Below, piece by piece: positions 7,765 to 16,123 of a stretch of DNA of 64,000 nt (position 1 is its first letter; every line of letters starts with the position of its first letter). Under the pieces are notes generated by a model. The model was not told the origin of the DNA and ran no database searches. It saw nothing but the letters and a program-made list of their open reading frames with translations. The position numbers and the translations under genes are program-made. This DNA comes from Actinokineospora fastidiosa. Its GTDB lineage: Bacteria; Actinomycetota; Actinomycetes; Mycobacteriales; Pseudonocardiaceae. The stretch covers positions 434,001 to 498,000 of the forward strand of contig NZ_BMRB01000004.1 of NCBI RefSeq assembly GCF_014648415.1, written 5' to 3'.

Positions 7765-9398
7765 CAGTTCTCCCGTCCACGCAGGGGGACCTGCCAGTCG
7801 ATGCGGGTGCCGCGCCCGTCGGGGCTGTCGACGTGGCACCGCCCGCCCCAGCGCTCGGCCCGCCGGGCGATGTTGGTCAGCCCGCCCCGGTGGCCGACCT
7901 CGGCGGGCAGGCCCGCGCCGTCGTCGCGCACGGACAGCACCAGCATGGTCGCCGTGCGGTCGACCACGACGCTGACCATCACCTGGCTGGCCAGCGCGTG
8001 GCGCACCACATTGGACAGCGTCTCGCGCAGGGTCGCGATGAGGTCGAGCTGGATCTCCGGCGGCACCACCGAGTCCAGCGGCCCGTCCAGGCTGACGCTG
8101 GGCTCGAAGCCGAGGGTCACGGTGGCCTCGGAGATCGCCCGCAGGATCTCCCCGCGCGCGCTGTACGGGCCGTTCGCTGGCTGCTGGAGCGAGAAGATGC
8201 TGCGCCGGATGTCGCGGATGGTCGTGTCGATCTCGCCGACGAACCCGGCCAGCCGGGGCGCGACCGGCGCGCCCTCCTCGGCGCGGCCGAGGCCCTGCAG
8301 GCCGAGGCCGATCGCGAACAGCCGCTGGATCACCAGGTCGTGCAGGTCGCGGGCGATGCGGTCGCGCTCCTCGTACAGCGCCAGCCGCTGGCGGTCCTGC
8401 TGGGCCTCGGCGAACTCCACGGCCAGCGCGGCGTGCCCGGCGTAGCTGGCGATCATCGCGATGTCGTCGTCGTCGAACGGCGCGGCGCCGTGCGCCTTGG
8501 CCACGACCAGCACGCCGATGGGCTGCTGCCCGAGCGGCACGAACGCGGCGGGGCCGAGCACGCCGATGCCCGCGCCGAGGGTCTGGAAGGTGCGGGCCGA
8601 CCGGCGGATGGTCGCCTCGGCGATCGCCTCGAACGCGCGCGGGCGGCCGGTGCTGTAGACGTCGCCGGTGATGCTGTCGGTCATGCCCAGACGCGCGCCC
8701 GTCAGCCGGTCGGCGAGCACGCCGTCGACCGTGTGGGCGACCAGCGTGTCCGGGCTCTCCGGGACCATGACCATCGCCAGCACCGCGCCCGGGATCTCGC
8801 GCGCGCGCCGGGCCAGCAGCCCGAACCCCTCGGCGGCGGGCGGGCCGGTGCGCAGCACGGCGGTGACCTCGTTGGTGGCGCGCAGCCACTCCTCGCGGCG
8901 GTGGCCGCGCTCGTAGCGGTGGGCGTTGCCCAGCGCGGCCCCGGCGGCCTCGGCCAGGGTGGCCAGCGCGTCGGCGTCGGCGGGGGTGAAGTCGGGCTCG
9001 TCCTCGGTCCGCACGACGCGCAGCGTGCCGACCGCAGCGCCCGCCACGGTGATCGTCTCGATGAGGCCCGGGCGCTGCGGCACCTCGGGGCCCACGGCGG
9101 CCCGGTCGGCGACCTCGCCGTCGCGGCCGAGCACGGTCAGCTCGGCGCGGGTGGCGTGGGTCAGGTCGACGGCCGCCTCGGCGGTGCGGTCGAGCACGGT
9201 GCGCGCGGACAGCTCGCGCCCGATGGCCAGCACCGCGGACAGCAGGGGATCGCTCGGTCGCGGGGTCCGGACGGCGACCGCCCCTGGCCCGCTCGCGTCA
9301 CGCACGTCGGTGTCCAGCTCCGCCTCCGCTCGACCATCGCGCCCGCTCGCGGGGTGCACCTGTTGATGGGATCGCTCGCAATCCCGTAACTGATACAC
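7764..9398 (-). CDS. devS: GAF-domain sensor histidine kinase (DevS/DosS family)
   Basis: 544 residues, soluble, with two GAF domains (~60-190 and ~200-345), a HisKA_3 dimerisation segment with phospho-His in ARDLHDLVIQRLF, and a HATPase domain (NVVRHA, DDGAGL, RGTRIDW). The order matches mycobacterial DosS/DevS, which bind heme in GAF-A to sense O2, NO or CO. Here the GAF-A loop that in DosS carries the heme-ligating histidine is shortened (RPGLIETITVAGAAVG) and has no histidine, so this may be a non-heme or redox sensor. GTG start at 9398. It phosphorylates the coupled DevR-type regulator. Confidence 0.85.
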   Translation of the reverse strand: MYQLRDCERSHQQVHPASGRDGRAEAELDTDVRDASGPGAVAVRTPRPSDPLLSAVLAIGRELSARTVLDRTAEAAVDLTHATRAELTVLGRDGEVADRAAVGPEVPQRPGLIETITVAGAAVGTLRVVRTEDEPDFTPADADALATLAEAAGAALGNAHRYERGHRREEWLRATNEVTAVLRTGPPAAEGFGLLARRAREIPGAVLAMVMVPESPDTLVAHTVDGVLADRLTGARLGMTDSITGDVYSTGRPRAFEAIAEATIRRSARTFQTLGAGIGVLGPAAFVPLGQQPIGVLVVAKAHGAAPFDDDDIAMIASYAGHAALAVEFAEAQQDRQRLALYEERDRIARDLHDLVIQRLFAIGLGLQGLGRAEEGAPVAPRLAGFVGEIDTTIRDIRRSIFSLQQPANGPYSARGEILRAISEATVTLGFEPSVSLDGPLDSVVPPEIQLDLIATLRETLSNVVRHALASQVMVSVVVDRTATMLVLSVRDDGAGLPAEVGHRGGLTNIARRAERWGGRCHVDSPDGRGTRIDWQVPLRGREN

Positions 9399-9568
9399 CC
9401 CCGAGCCATTTCCGTCCCCAATCGGACGAATTCATCACACCGGTTGGTTGCTCTTTTCCCGGTTGTATGCGCGCATGGTGGCCCGTCGACCGTGGCCACG
9501 GTCCGTCGACCGGGCGGTGACCGGCGGTGGGGATCGGGCTTCGCGCGGGGAATCCGCCGTCGGGGTCC

Positions 9569-9582
9569 GGGACTTCCGGCCC
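9569..9582. promoter_or_regulatory. DevR/DosR-box-like site
   Basis: GGGACTTCCGGCCC, flanked by TCC and TAC, resembles the DosR/DevR box (GGGACTTTAGTCCC core) and its actinomycete variants. It lies in the intergenic region 9399-9636, 170 bp upstream of the devS start and downstream of the phosphatase gene. Nothing else is recognised in this ~240-bp stretch. Confidence 0.55.
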
Positions 9583-9636
9583 TACCCGCCGTAAGTCGCG
9601 CGCGTTTGTGCGGACACTTTCCCATTCCGCTCGAAA

Positions 9637-10179
9637 TCAACGGAAAAGAGCAGTCCACCGCCCGGGACCGCCGCGAAGAACGATCCGCGCGCCCGGCGCG
9701 ACGTCGATTCGCCAGAATGACCGATCGGGTGCGGAGAGCGCGTGCACCAGCGCCGCGCGGATCACCGCCGGATGGGTCACGGCGGCGATCCTGCGCGCGG
9801 CAGGCGGTTCGGCCAACCAGGTGGTGACGCGGGCGATCACCTCGGCCACGGACTCGCCACCCGGGGCCGCCTCGGCCGGGTCGGCGAGCCAGCGCGCGAG
9901 CGCGTCCGGCGCGATCTGATCCATGCCCAGCCCGCGCCACGCGCCCGCGTCCAGATCGCGCAGCGCGGGCACCGGTTCGGCGTCCAGCCCCAGGCAGCGG
10001 GCGGTGTCGGCGCAGCGCGTCTCCGGACCGCGCAGCGCGACGTCGACGCGCGGCGGGTCGGCGGGCGCGGGCCGCTCGACGGGTTCGTCGGCGGGGAACG
10101 CCGCCGCCCGGGTCGCCGCGGTGGGCTGGTGGGCGATCATGACCAGCGTCGACGGTGATCGCGAGCGCGTTGACACCAT
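9637..10179 (-). CDS. Histidine phosphatase superfamily protein, cobalamin-linked, altered RHG motif
   Basis: 180 residues from ATG 10179; longer versions would run into the riboswitch region. The C-terminal TVTHPAVIRAAL-type block (AVTHPAVIRAAL) carries the second catalytic His, and DLDAGAWRGL matches the phosphatase core. The usual N-terminal RHG/RHA is replaced by MIAHQPT: the His is kept but the Arg that binds phosphate is lost. Homologues often sit next to cbtAB, as here, where cbtBA and a B12 riboswitch start 166 bp away on the other strand. An alpha-ribazole phosphatase-like role is possible by context; the Arg loss argues for altered activity. Confidence 0.65.
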   Translation of the reverse strand: MVSTRSRSPSTLVMIAHQPTAATRAAAFPADEPVERPAPADPPRVDVALRGPETRCADTARCLGLDAEPVPALRDLDAGAWRGLGMDQIAPDALARWLADPAEAAPGGESVAEVIARVTTWLAEPPAARRIAAVTHPAVIRAALVHALSAPDRSFWRIDVAPGARIVLRGGPGRWTALFR

Positions 10180-10204
10180 GACCGCCGCTCCCATACGTTC
10201 CTGG

Positions 10205-10300
10205 ATCGACCCTGATGGTACGAGGAAGCCGGTGTGACTCCGGCACGGCCGCGCCACTGTGTGGTCCGCTCGCGGACCGCAGTCAGACCCTCTGCCGTCT
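10205..10300 (+). promoter_or_regulatory. Cobalamin (B12) riboswitch upstream of cbtBA
   Basis: The conserved B12-box pattern is plain: GAGGAAGCCGGTGTGACTCC, then GCCACTGT, then AGTCAGACC with a short hairpin in between (GGTCCGC/GCGGACC). It reads on the + strand and ends about 45 bp before cbtB. A second hairpin (CCGGGC 10314-10319 with GCCCGG 10328-10333) directly precedes the cbtB ribosome binding site and is a candidate expression platform that blocks initiation when B12 is bound. Confidence 0.93.
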
Positions 10301-10345
10301 TCCCCCACTGACACCGGGCCGCGGGTTGCCCGGATGGAGGTCCCC

Positions 10346-10549
10346 ATGACGCACGCCGTCGCCACCCCCCTGCCGGTACGCATCCCGATCCGGGAGATCC
10401 TGCCCTACGCCGTGTTCGTCGGCGTCCTGTCGCTGCTGGTGATGTACTTCGTCAGCACCGAGCAGGGCGCGGTCGCGCTCTTCGACGGGACCACCGTCCA
10501 CGAGCTCGTCCACGACGCGCGGCACCTGCTGGGCTTCCCGTGCCACTGA
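10346..10549 (+). CDS. cbtB: CbtB cobalt transporter small subunit
   Basis: 67 residues: one transmembrane helix (YAVFVGVLSLLVMYFVS) and a histidine-containing C-terminal tail (VHELVHDARHLLGFPCH), the defining CbtB pattern; the His residues are thought to bind cobalt. GGAGG precedes the ATG. Overlaps cbtA by 10 bp and lies under a B12 riboswitch, as typical for cobalt uptake genes. Confidence 0.93.
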   Translation: MTHAVATPLPVRIPIREILPYAVFVGVLSLLVMYFVSTEQGAVALFDGTTVHELVHDARHLLGFPCH

Positions 10550-11313
10550 CCGAGACACCGACGCTCACCGTTCGCTCCCTGCTCGTCTGGGGCCTGCTCG
10601 CGGGCCTCGTCGGCGGCCTGCTCGCCTTCGGCTTCGCCAGCGTGTTCGGCGAGCCCGCGGTCGAGCGGGCCATCGCGCTCGAGGAGTCGGCGGGCGGGCA
10701 CTCCCACGGCGGGGACGGGCACTCCCACGCCGAGGAGCCCACTGAGGAACCCGCCGACGAGCCGGTGTCCCGGGCCTTCCAGGCCACCGGCGGCCTCGGC
10801 ATCGGCGCGGTCGCCTACGGCCTCGGCCTCGGCGGGCTGTTCGGCATCGCCTTCGCCTTCGCCTACGGCCGCGTCGGCAGGCTGACGCCCAGGGCGACCG
10901 CCCTGGCGCTGGCCGGGTTCGGCTATGTCGCCGTCGTCCTCGTCCCGTTCCTGACCTACCCGGCGAACCCGCCCGCCGTCGGCCAGGCAGGCACGATCGA
11001 GGAGCGGACGGCGCTGTACTTCGCCATGATCGCCGTGTCCGTCGTGGCCGCGGTCCTGGCCGGGGCCGCGACCACCCGGCTCACGCCGCGCCTGGGCGGC
11101 TGGCCCGCCGGGGTGCTGGCCGCGGTCGGCTACGTCGTCGTGGTGACGGCGGTGGCCAAGCTGCTGCCGTCCTACCGCGAGGTGCCCGACGGCTTCCCCG
11201 GCGATCTGCTGTGGGAGTTCCGCATCGCCTCCCTCGGCACCTCGGCGGTGCTGTGGGCGGGCATCGGCGTGGTGTTCGCCGTGCTGCTGCACCGGGGTAC
11301 CGCCCGGCGCTGA
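10540..11313 (+). CDS. cbtA: CbtA cobalt transporter membrane subunit
   Basis: 257 residues, GTG start inside the end of cbtB. About six membrane segments: the first (LLVWGLLAGLVGGLLAFGFA), then a His-rich loop (GGHSHGGDGHSHAEE, ~residues 50-65) that likely collects Co2+, then five more helices. This matches the CbtA family, predicted cobalt importers under B12 control. Function is known mainly from riboswitch association; here the association is direct. Confidence 0.9.
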   Translation: MPLTETPTLTVRSLLVWGLLAGLVGGLLAFGFASVFGEPAVERAIALEESAGGHSHGGDGHSHAEEPTEEPADEPVSRAFQATGGLGIGAVAYGLGLGGLFGIAFAFAYGRVGRLTPRATALALAGFGYVAVVLVPFLTYPANPPAVGQAGTIEERTALYFAMIAVSVVAAVLAGAATTRLTPRLGGWPAGVLAAVGYVVVVTAVAKLLPSYREVPDGFPGDLLWEFRIASLGTSAVLWAGIGVVFAVLLHRGTARR

Positions 11314-11318
11314 ACCCC

Positions 11319-11351
11319 CGCTGCCCGTGTCCTCTTCGGACACGGGCAGCG
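11319..11351. terminator. Bidirectional terminator hairpin
   Basis: Perfect 14-bp stem (11319-11332 with 11338-11351, loop TCTTC) between the convergent cbtA and signal peptidase genes. Confidence 0.85.
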
Positions 11352-11356
11352 GTGTC

Positions 11357-11941
11357 CTACCGGCTCAGCGCCGCCATCGCGACCAGGTGGTCGGCCGAGT
11401 CGAGCGGCCAGGTGCGCAGCCACACCGGTCCCTCGATCGCGCTCACGGGCACGAAACCGTACGCGCGGGAGTCGTCGGACACGGCCAGGTTGTCGCCCAG
11501 CAGCCAGACCCGGCCCGCCGGGACCTCGACCGACCCGGCCACCCCGCCACTGCCGTCCGGCGCGCAGCACAGCCGGGGCGTGTCCCACGGGTCGTCCGTC
11601 CCGGGCAGGACCAAGGACAACCAGGGGCCGACGCCCTCGGGCCGCACCTGCGCGCGCCCGTCGACCATCCGCACCCGGTCGCCGGGGACCCCGACCACGC
11701 GCTTGACCACGGCCGTCCCGTCCCGGTCCGCCACGACGACGGCGAGCCGGACGGGGGCGTAGTCGCCCGCGAACGGGTCGACGAGGATGCGCTGCCCCGG
11801 TTCCAGCGTGGGGGACATGCTCCGGCCCGCGACGACGGCGGAGGCGGCGTACCCCGTCACCGCGACGCCGAGCGCCGCGACGAGCACGGCGCTGGCGAGC
11901 ACAGCGACCACCGTGTGCCGTCGCCGGGCGGCCGCCCTCAT
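11357..11941 (-). CDS. S26-family signal peptidase I
   Basis: 194 residues. N-terminal membrane anchor (~10-35), then catalytic Ser in GRSMSPTLEPG and catalytic Lys in VVKRVVGVPGDRV, followed by the conserved GDN (LLGDNLAVSDDSR). These are the full Ser-Lys dyad boxes of type I signal peptidases, which cleave signal peptides outside the membrane. The ATG overlaps the cobB stop by 4 bp, so it is translated as the last gene of a B12-controlled operon. That is an odd place for a signal peptidase. A cysteine pair (LCCAPDG) is also unusual. Confidence 0.88.
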   Translation of the reverse strand: MRAAARRRHTVVAVLASAVLVAALGVAVTGYAASAVVAGRSMSPTLEPGQRILVDPFAGDYAPVRLAVVVADRDGTAVVKRVVGVPGDRVRMVDGRAQVRPEGVGPWLSLVLPGTDDPWDTPRLCCAPDGSGGVAGSVEVPAGRVWLLGDNLAVSDDSRAYGFVPVSAIEGPVWLRTWPLDSADHLVAMAALSR

Positions 11942-13281
11942 CCCCGCGCCGCGGCCAGGAACCGGGCGACCGCCTCGGGATGGCCCGCCGGATGGGTGTG
12001 CAGGTACGAGGCGTGCACGCTCGCGCTGGCGAAGCCCTCCCGGACGGCCGCGCCCGTCGCGTCGCGCCACGCCCACGCGGGCGGGTCGCCGTGCTGCGGC
12101 CGCGTGCGGGTGCGGTGGAACTCGTGGCCGGTGACGCGCGCTCCCGCCGGGTGCAGGCAGGAGTCGACGGTCGCCACGGCGTCGCGGTAGCCGAGGGTGA
12201 GCCGCGGGGTCATCTCCGCGTCGACCTGCAGGACGCCGCACATCGGCTTTTCGTCCAATGTGGACGCCAGGTAGAGCAGGCCGCCGCACTCGGCGTGCAC
12301 CGGCAGACCCGCGCGCACGGCGTCGGCGACGGCCGCGCGCAGCGGGGCGTTGGCCGAGAGGGCGTCGGCGTGCTGCTCGGGGAAGCCGCCGGGCAGCACG
12401 AGACCGGCGGTGTCGGGCGGGAGTTTCTCGTCGCGCACCGGGTCGACCACCGCGACCTCCGCGCCAGCGGCGGCCAGCAGCTCGACGTGCTCGGCGTAGC
12501 CGAAGGTGAACGCGGGCCCGCCCGCCACGGCGATGACCGCGGCCGGTCCGCGCGCCACCTCGGCCGCGGCGTCCCAGGCGTCCCCGGGCAGCGCGGGCGC
12601 GGTGGCGGCCATCTCCACGACCGCGTCGAGGTCGACCGAGGACGCCACCAGGTCGGCCATCGCCGCGACCGCGCCGACGGCGTCCGCGCCGTGCTCGGCG
12701 GCGGGCACCAGCCCGAGGTGCCGCGACGGCACGGCGACCGCGCCCGCCCTGCGGACCGCGCCCAGCACCGGGAGGCCGACCTCCGCGCACGCCGCGCGCA
12801 GCACCTCCTCGTGCCGGTCCGAGCCCACCTGGTTCAGCACGACGCCCGCGAGCCGCACGTCCGGCCGGAACGAGCGGAACCCGTGCAGCAGGGCGGCGAT
12901 GCTGCTGCTCTGGCCGCGCGCGTCGACCACGAGCAGCACCGGCGCGTCGAGCAGGCCCGCGACGTGCGCGGTGGAGCCGAACCCGGTCTCGATGCGGCCG
13001 TCGAACAGGCCCATCACGCCCTCGATCACCGCGATGTCCGCGCCTGCCGCGCCGTGCCGGAACAGCGGCGCGACCCGGTGTTCGCCGACGAGGTTCGGGT
13101 CGAGGTTGCGGCCGGGGCGGCCAGCGGCCAGCGAGTGGTACCCGGGGTCGATGTAGTCCGGGCCGACCTTGAACGGGGCGACCCGGCGGCCGCGGGCGCG
13201 CAGGGCGGCCATCAGCCCGGTCGCCACGGTCGTCTTGCCGCTGCCCGACGCCGGGGCGGCGATGACCAGCCGGGCTACCAC
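11938..13281 (-). CDS. cobB: Cobyrinate/hydrogenobyrinate a,c-diamide synthase
   Basis: 447 residues, GTG start overlapping the end of cobO. N-terminal ATPase domain with P-loop APASGSGKTTVATGL and the KVGPDYIDPGYH and EGVMGLFDG motifs; C-terminal glutamine amidotransferase with nucleophile Cys in HAECGGLLYL and the His-containing GHEFHRTR end block. CobB/CbiA amidates the a and c side chains using glutamine and ATP. The operon lies downstream of a B12 riboswitch. Confidence 0.95.
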   Translation of the reverse strand: MVARLVIAAPASGSGKTTVATGLMAALRARGRRVAPFKVGPDYIDPGYHSLAAGRPGRNLDPNLVGEHRVAPLFRHGAAGADIAVIEGVMGLFDGRIETGFGSTAHVAGLLDAPVLLVVDARGQSSSIAALLHGFRSFRPDVRLAGVVLNQVGSDRHEEVLRAACAEVGLPVLGAVRRAGAVAVPSRHLGLVPAAEHGADAVGAVAAMADLVASSVDLDAVVEMAATAPALPGDAWDAAAEVARGPAAVIAVAGGPAFTFGYAEHVELLAAAGAEVAVVDPVRDEKLPPDTAGLVLPGGFPEQHADALSANAPLRAAVADAVRAGLPVHAECGGLLYLASTLDEKPMCGVLQVDAEMTPRLTLGYRDAVATVDSCLHPAGARVTGHEFHRTRTRPQHGDPPAWAWRDATGAAVREGFASASVHASYLHTHPAGHPEAVARFLAAARG

Positions 13282-13889
13282 TCAATGCCCTTCTGCCCCT
13301 TCTGCCCGGCGTCCATCGGGTGCTTGACCTTGGTCATGTGGGTGACCAGGTCGGCGGCGTCGACGAGGGCCCGCGGCGCGTCCCGGCCGGTGATCACCAC
13401 GTGCTGGTGCCCCGGCCGCTCCGCGAGCGTGCGCACGACCTCGTCGACGTCGAGCCAGCCCCACTTGAGCGGGTAGGTGAACTCGTCGAGCACGTAGAGG
13501 TCGTGCTCCTGGGCCGCGAGCCTGCGGGCGATCTCGCGCCAGCCCTCCCTGGCGGCCTCGGCGTGGTCGGTCTCGGTGCCCGCCTTGCGCGACCACGACC
13601 AGCCCGAGCCCATCTTGTGCCACTGCACCGGGCCGCCCTCGCCGGTCTGCTCGTGCAGCCTGCCCAGCGCCAGGAACGCCGACTCCTCGCCGACGCGCCA
13701 CTTGGCCGACTTGACGAACTGGAACACGCCGATGTTCCAGCCCTGGTTCCAGCCGCGCAGCGCGAGGCCGAACGCGGCGGTAGACTTGCCCTTCATCTCG
13801 CCGGTGTGCACCAACAGCAGCGGCCGGTTGCGGCGCTGCCGGGTCGTCATGCCGTCCTGCGGGACGACCTCGGGCTTCCCCTGGGGCAT
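13275..13889 (-). CDS. cobO: Cob(I)yrinic acid a,c-diamide adenosyltransferase
   Basis: 204 residues. P-loop TGEMKGKSTAAFGLALR, then VFQFVKSAKW and LYVLDEFTYPLKWGW, and ITGRDAPRALVDAADLVTHM near the end: all hallmarks of CobO/BtuR. It transfers adenosyl from ATP to Co(I) corrinoid. The gene sits 10 bp after the chelatase gene and overlaps cobB by 7 bp. Confidence 0.96.
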   Translation of the reverse strand: MPQGKPEVVPQDGMTTRQRRNRPLLLVHTGEMKGKSTAAFGLALRGWNQGWNIGVFQFVKSAKWRVGEESAFLALGRLHEQTGEGGPVQWHKMGSGWSWSRKAGTETDHAEAAREGWREIARRLAAQEHDLYVLDEFTYPLKWGWLDVDEVVRTLAERPGHQHVVITGRDAPRALVDAADLVTHMTKVKHPMDAGQKGQKGIEW

Positions 13890-13899
13890 CGCGTCCTCC

Positions 13900-15849
13900 T
13901 TACGCCGCGCGGGCCGCGCGGACGACGCCCGCGACCGCGTCCGCCGAGAGGTCCGCCAGCCGGACCCCGGTGCCGCCGATGGCGGTCGTCAGCCGGTCGG
14001 CGAGGCCGAGGCGGACCGGGCCGCCCTCGCAGTCGACCACGACCGCGGCCACGCCGTCGCGGGCGAGCAGCCCCGCCGCCCGCTCCGCGTCGGCGAGCGG
14101 GTCGCCGCCGGGGCGGGCCGGGACGGTCGCGCGGCCGTCGGTGACCAGCACGAGCAGCGCGCGGCGGCGCGGGTCGCGCAGCCGCTCGGCGGCCAGCGTG
14201 CGGCGGGCGGTGAGCAGTCCGTCGGCCAGCGGCGTCCGGCCGCCGGTGCGCAGGTCGCGCAGGCGGGCGACGGCGGCCTCGACCGACGAGGTCGGCGGCA
14301 GGGCGAGGGTGGCCCCCGAGCCCCGGAGGGTGACCAGGCCGACCTTGTCCCGCCGCTGGTAGGCGTCGCGGAGCAGGGAGACGACGGCGCCGGTCACCGC
14401 GGTCATCCGCTTGCGCGCCGCCATGGAGCCGGACGCGTCGACGACGAACAGCACCAGGTTGGACTCGCGGCCCTCGCGGACCGTGCGGCGCACGTCGTCG
14501 GGGCGCAGCTCCAGCGCCGTGCCGCGGCGGCCGCGCGCCCGCTGGTGCGGGGCGGCGGCGGTCACGGTGCCGACCAGGTGGACGCCCGTGCCCCGGCTCG
14601 CGGCGCGCAGCGTGCGCCCGCCGCCGGACCGGGCGCGGGAGCGGCGGCCGGGCGCGCCCTCGCCGACGCCCGCGATCTCCAGCCGCCGCGCCTTGAACGC
14701 CGCGTCCGGGGCGCCCGCCCGCTTGCCGTCGCCGTCGCCCTGCGGGGCTGGCGGCGCTTTCGTCTCTTGTGGACTGTCATCCGGCGTGGGCGCGGACGCG
14801 GGCGGGTCGGGGTCCGGCTCGGGCTCGCCGTCGCCCTCGGCCTCCGCCGCGTCGCGCAGCGCCTGGTCGAGCTGCTTGTCGTCGAGACCGGGCTCGTCGA
14901 ACGGGTCGCGCCTGCGGCGGTGCGGCAGGGCCAGCCGGGCGGCCACCTCGACGTCGGCCTCGGTGACCCGGTCGCCGCCGCGCCAGGCGGCGTGCGCGGC
15001 CGCGGTGCGGGCGACGACGAGGTCCGCGCGCATGCCGTCGACGTCGAAGGCGGCGCACACGGCCGCGATGCGGCGCAGCTCCGCGTCGGGGAGCGCGACG
15101 CCGGGCAGCGCGGCGCGGGCGGCGACGATGCGCGCGGCCAGCTCGGCGTCGGCGTCGGCCCACGCGCCCGCGAAGCCGACCGGGTCGGCCTCGTAGGCGA
15201 GCCTGCGGCGGATGACCTCGGCGCGGGTGTCGACGTCGCGGGCGGCGCGGACCTCGACGGTCAGGCCGAAGCGGTCCAGCAGCTGCGGGCGCAGCTCGCC
15301 TTCCTCCGGGTTCATGGTGCCGACCAGCAGGAACGCCGAGGCGTGCGAGACCGAGACACCCTCGCGCTCGATGTGCGCGCGGCCCATCGCGGCGGCGTCG
15401 AGCAGCAGGTCCACGAGGTGGTCGTGCAGGAGGTTGACCTCATCGACGTAGAGCACGCCCCGGTGCGCCGCGGCCAGCAGGCCGGGCTGGAAGGCGCGCA
15501 CGCCCTCGCGCAGCGCGCGCTCGAGGTCCAGCGAGCCGACCAGCCGGTCCTCGCCCGCGCCCACCGGCAGCTCGACCAGCCGCGCGGGCCGCTCGGTCCG
15601 CCCGGCGTGCGGGGCGTCCGGGCAGCGCGGGTCCGGCGCGTCCGGGTCGCAGGAGAACCGGCAGTCGGCCGCCACGGCGATGGCGGGCAGCAGGGCGGCC
15701 AGCGCCCGCACGACCGTCGACTTGGCTGTGCCCTTCTCCCCGCGCACGAGCACCCCGCCGATCCCGGGGTGGACGGCGTTGAGCAGCAACGCGGTGCGTA
15801 GATCGTCGTGGCCGACGACGGCGGAGAACGGGTACCCGGCCTCGGGCAT
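13900..15849 (-). CDS. Fused ChlI/ChlD-type magnesium/cobalt chelatase subunit
   Basis: 649 residues. N-terminal AAA+ domain with Walker [15 protein letters not shown] (~38) and Walker [11 protein letters not shown]; middle acidic, Pro-rich linker; C-terminal von Willebrand A domain with the MIDAS motif DASGSM (~465). Single-chain I-D fusions of this kind are the usual actinobacterial motor subunit that works with CobN to insert cobalt. First gene after the second B12 riboswitch. CobN itself is not in the window. Confidence 0.88.
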   Translation of the reverse strand: MPEAGYPFSAVVGHDDLRTALLLNAVHPGIGGVLVRGEKGTAKSTVVRALAALLPAIAVAADCRFSCDPDAPDPRCPDAPHAGRTERPARLVELPVGAGEDRLVGSLDLERALREGVRAFQPGLLAAAHRGVLYVDEVNLLHDHLVDLLLDAAAMGRAHIEREGVSVSHASAFLLVGTMNPEEGELRPQLLDRFGLTVEVRAARDVDTRAEVIRRRLAYEADPVGFAGAWADADAELAARIVAARAALPGVALPDAELRRIAAVCAAFDVDGMRADLVVARTAAAHAAWRGGDRVTEADVEVAARLALPHRRRRDPFDEPGLDDKQLDQALRDAAEAEGDGEPEPDPDPPASAPTPDDSPQETKAPPAPQGDGDGKRAGAPDAAFKARRLEIAGVGEGAPGRRSRARSGGGRTLRAASRGTGVHLVGTVTAAAPHQRARGRRGTALELRPDDVRRTVREGRESNLVLFVVDASGSMAARKRMTAVTGAVVSLLRDAYQRRDKVGLVTLRGSGATLALPPTSSVEAAVARLRDLRTGGRTPLADGLLTARRTLAAERLRDPRRRALLVLVTDGRATVPARPGGDPLADAERAAGLLARDGVAAVVVDCEGGPVRLGLADRLTTAIGGTGVRLADLSADAVAGVVRAARAA

Positions 15850-15894
15850 GCTGCAGTCCTCACTCCTCCGGGTCCGCGCCCGGTTCGTGATCAG

Positions 15895-16036
15895 GCAGGG
15901 CCGAGTGTCCTGGCTCCCGGATCGCCGCGCCCGCTCCGGCCTTCCCGGTCGCCCGGTGGCACGCGGGGGAGGGGCGCTCCCCGGTCACAGTGGCGGGACC
16001 GCACCGGATTCGCACCGGTTTCCTCGCACACCCTGC
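15895..16036 (-). promoter_or_regulatory. Cobalamin riboswitch upstream of chelatase-cobO-cobB operon
   Basis: On the minus strand the B12 box is clear: GAGGAAACCGGTGCGAATCC, then GCCACTGT, then GCCAGGACACTC. Closing arms CCCTGC (16031-16036 on +) and GCAGGG (15895-15900 on +) pair as P1. It ends about 45 bp before the chelatase ATG. The divergent cobL promoter must lie in the remaining 16037-16123. Confidence 0.95.
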
Positions 16037-16123
16037 TTCGTCGCAAGGCATCGTGTCAGACCGGGCGCGGGTGGGCCAAGCCACGTGGCGTGGATCTCCG
16101 GCCGCCGGTTAGCGTGTGCGCCC

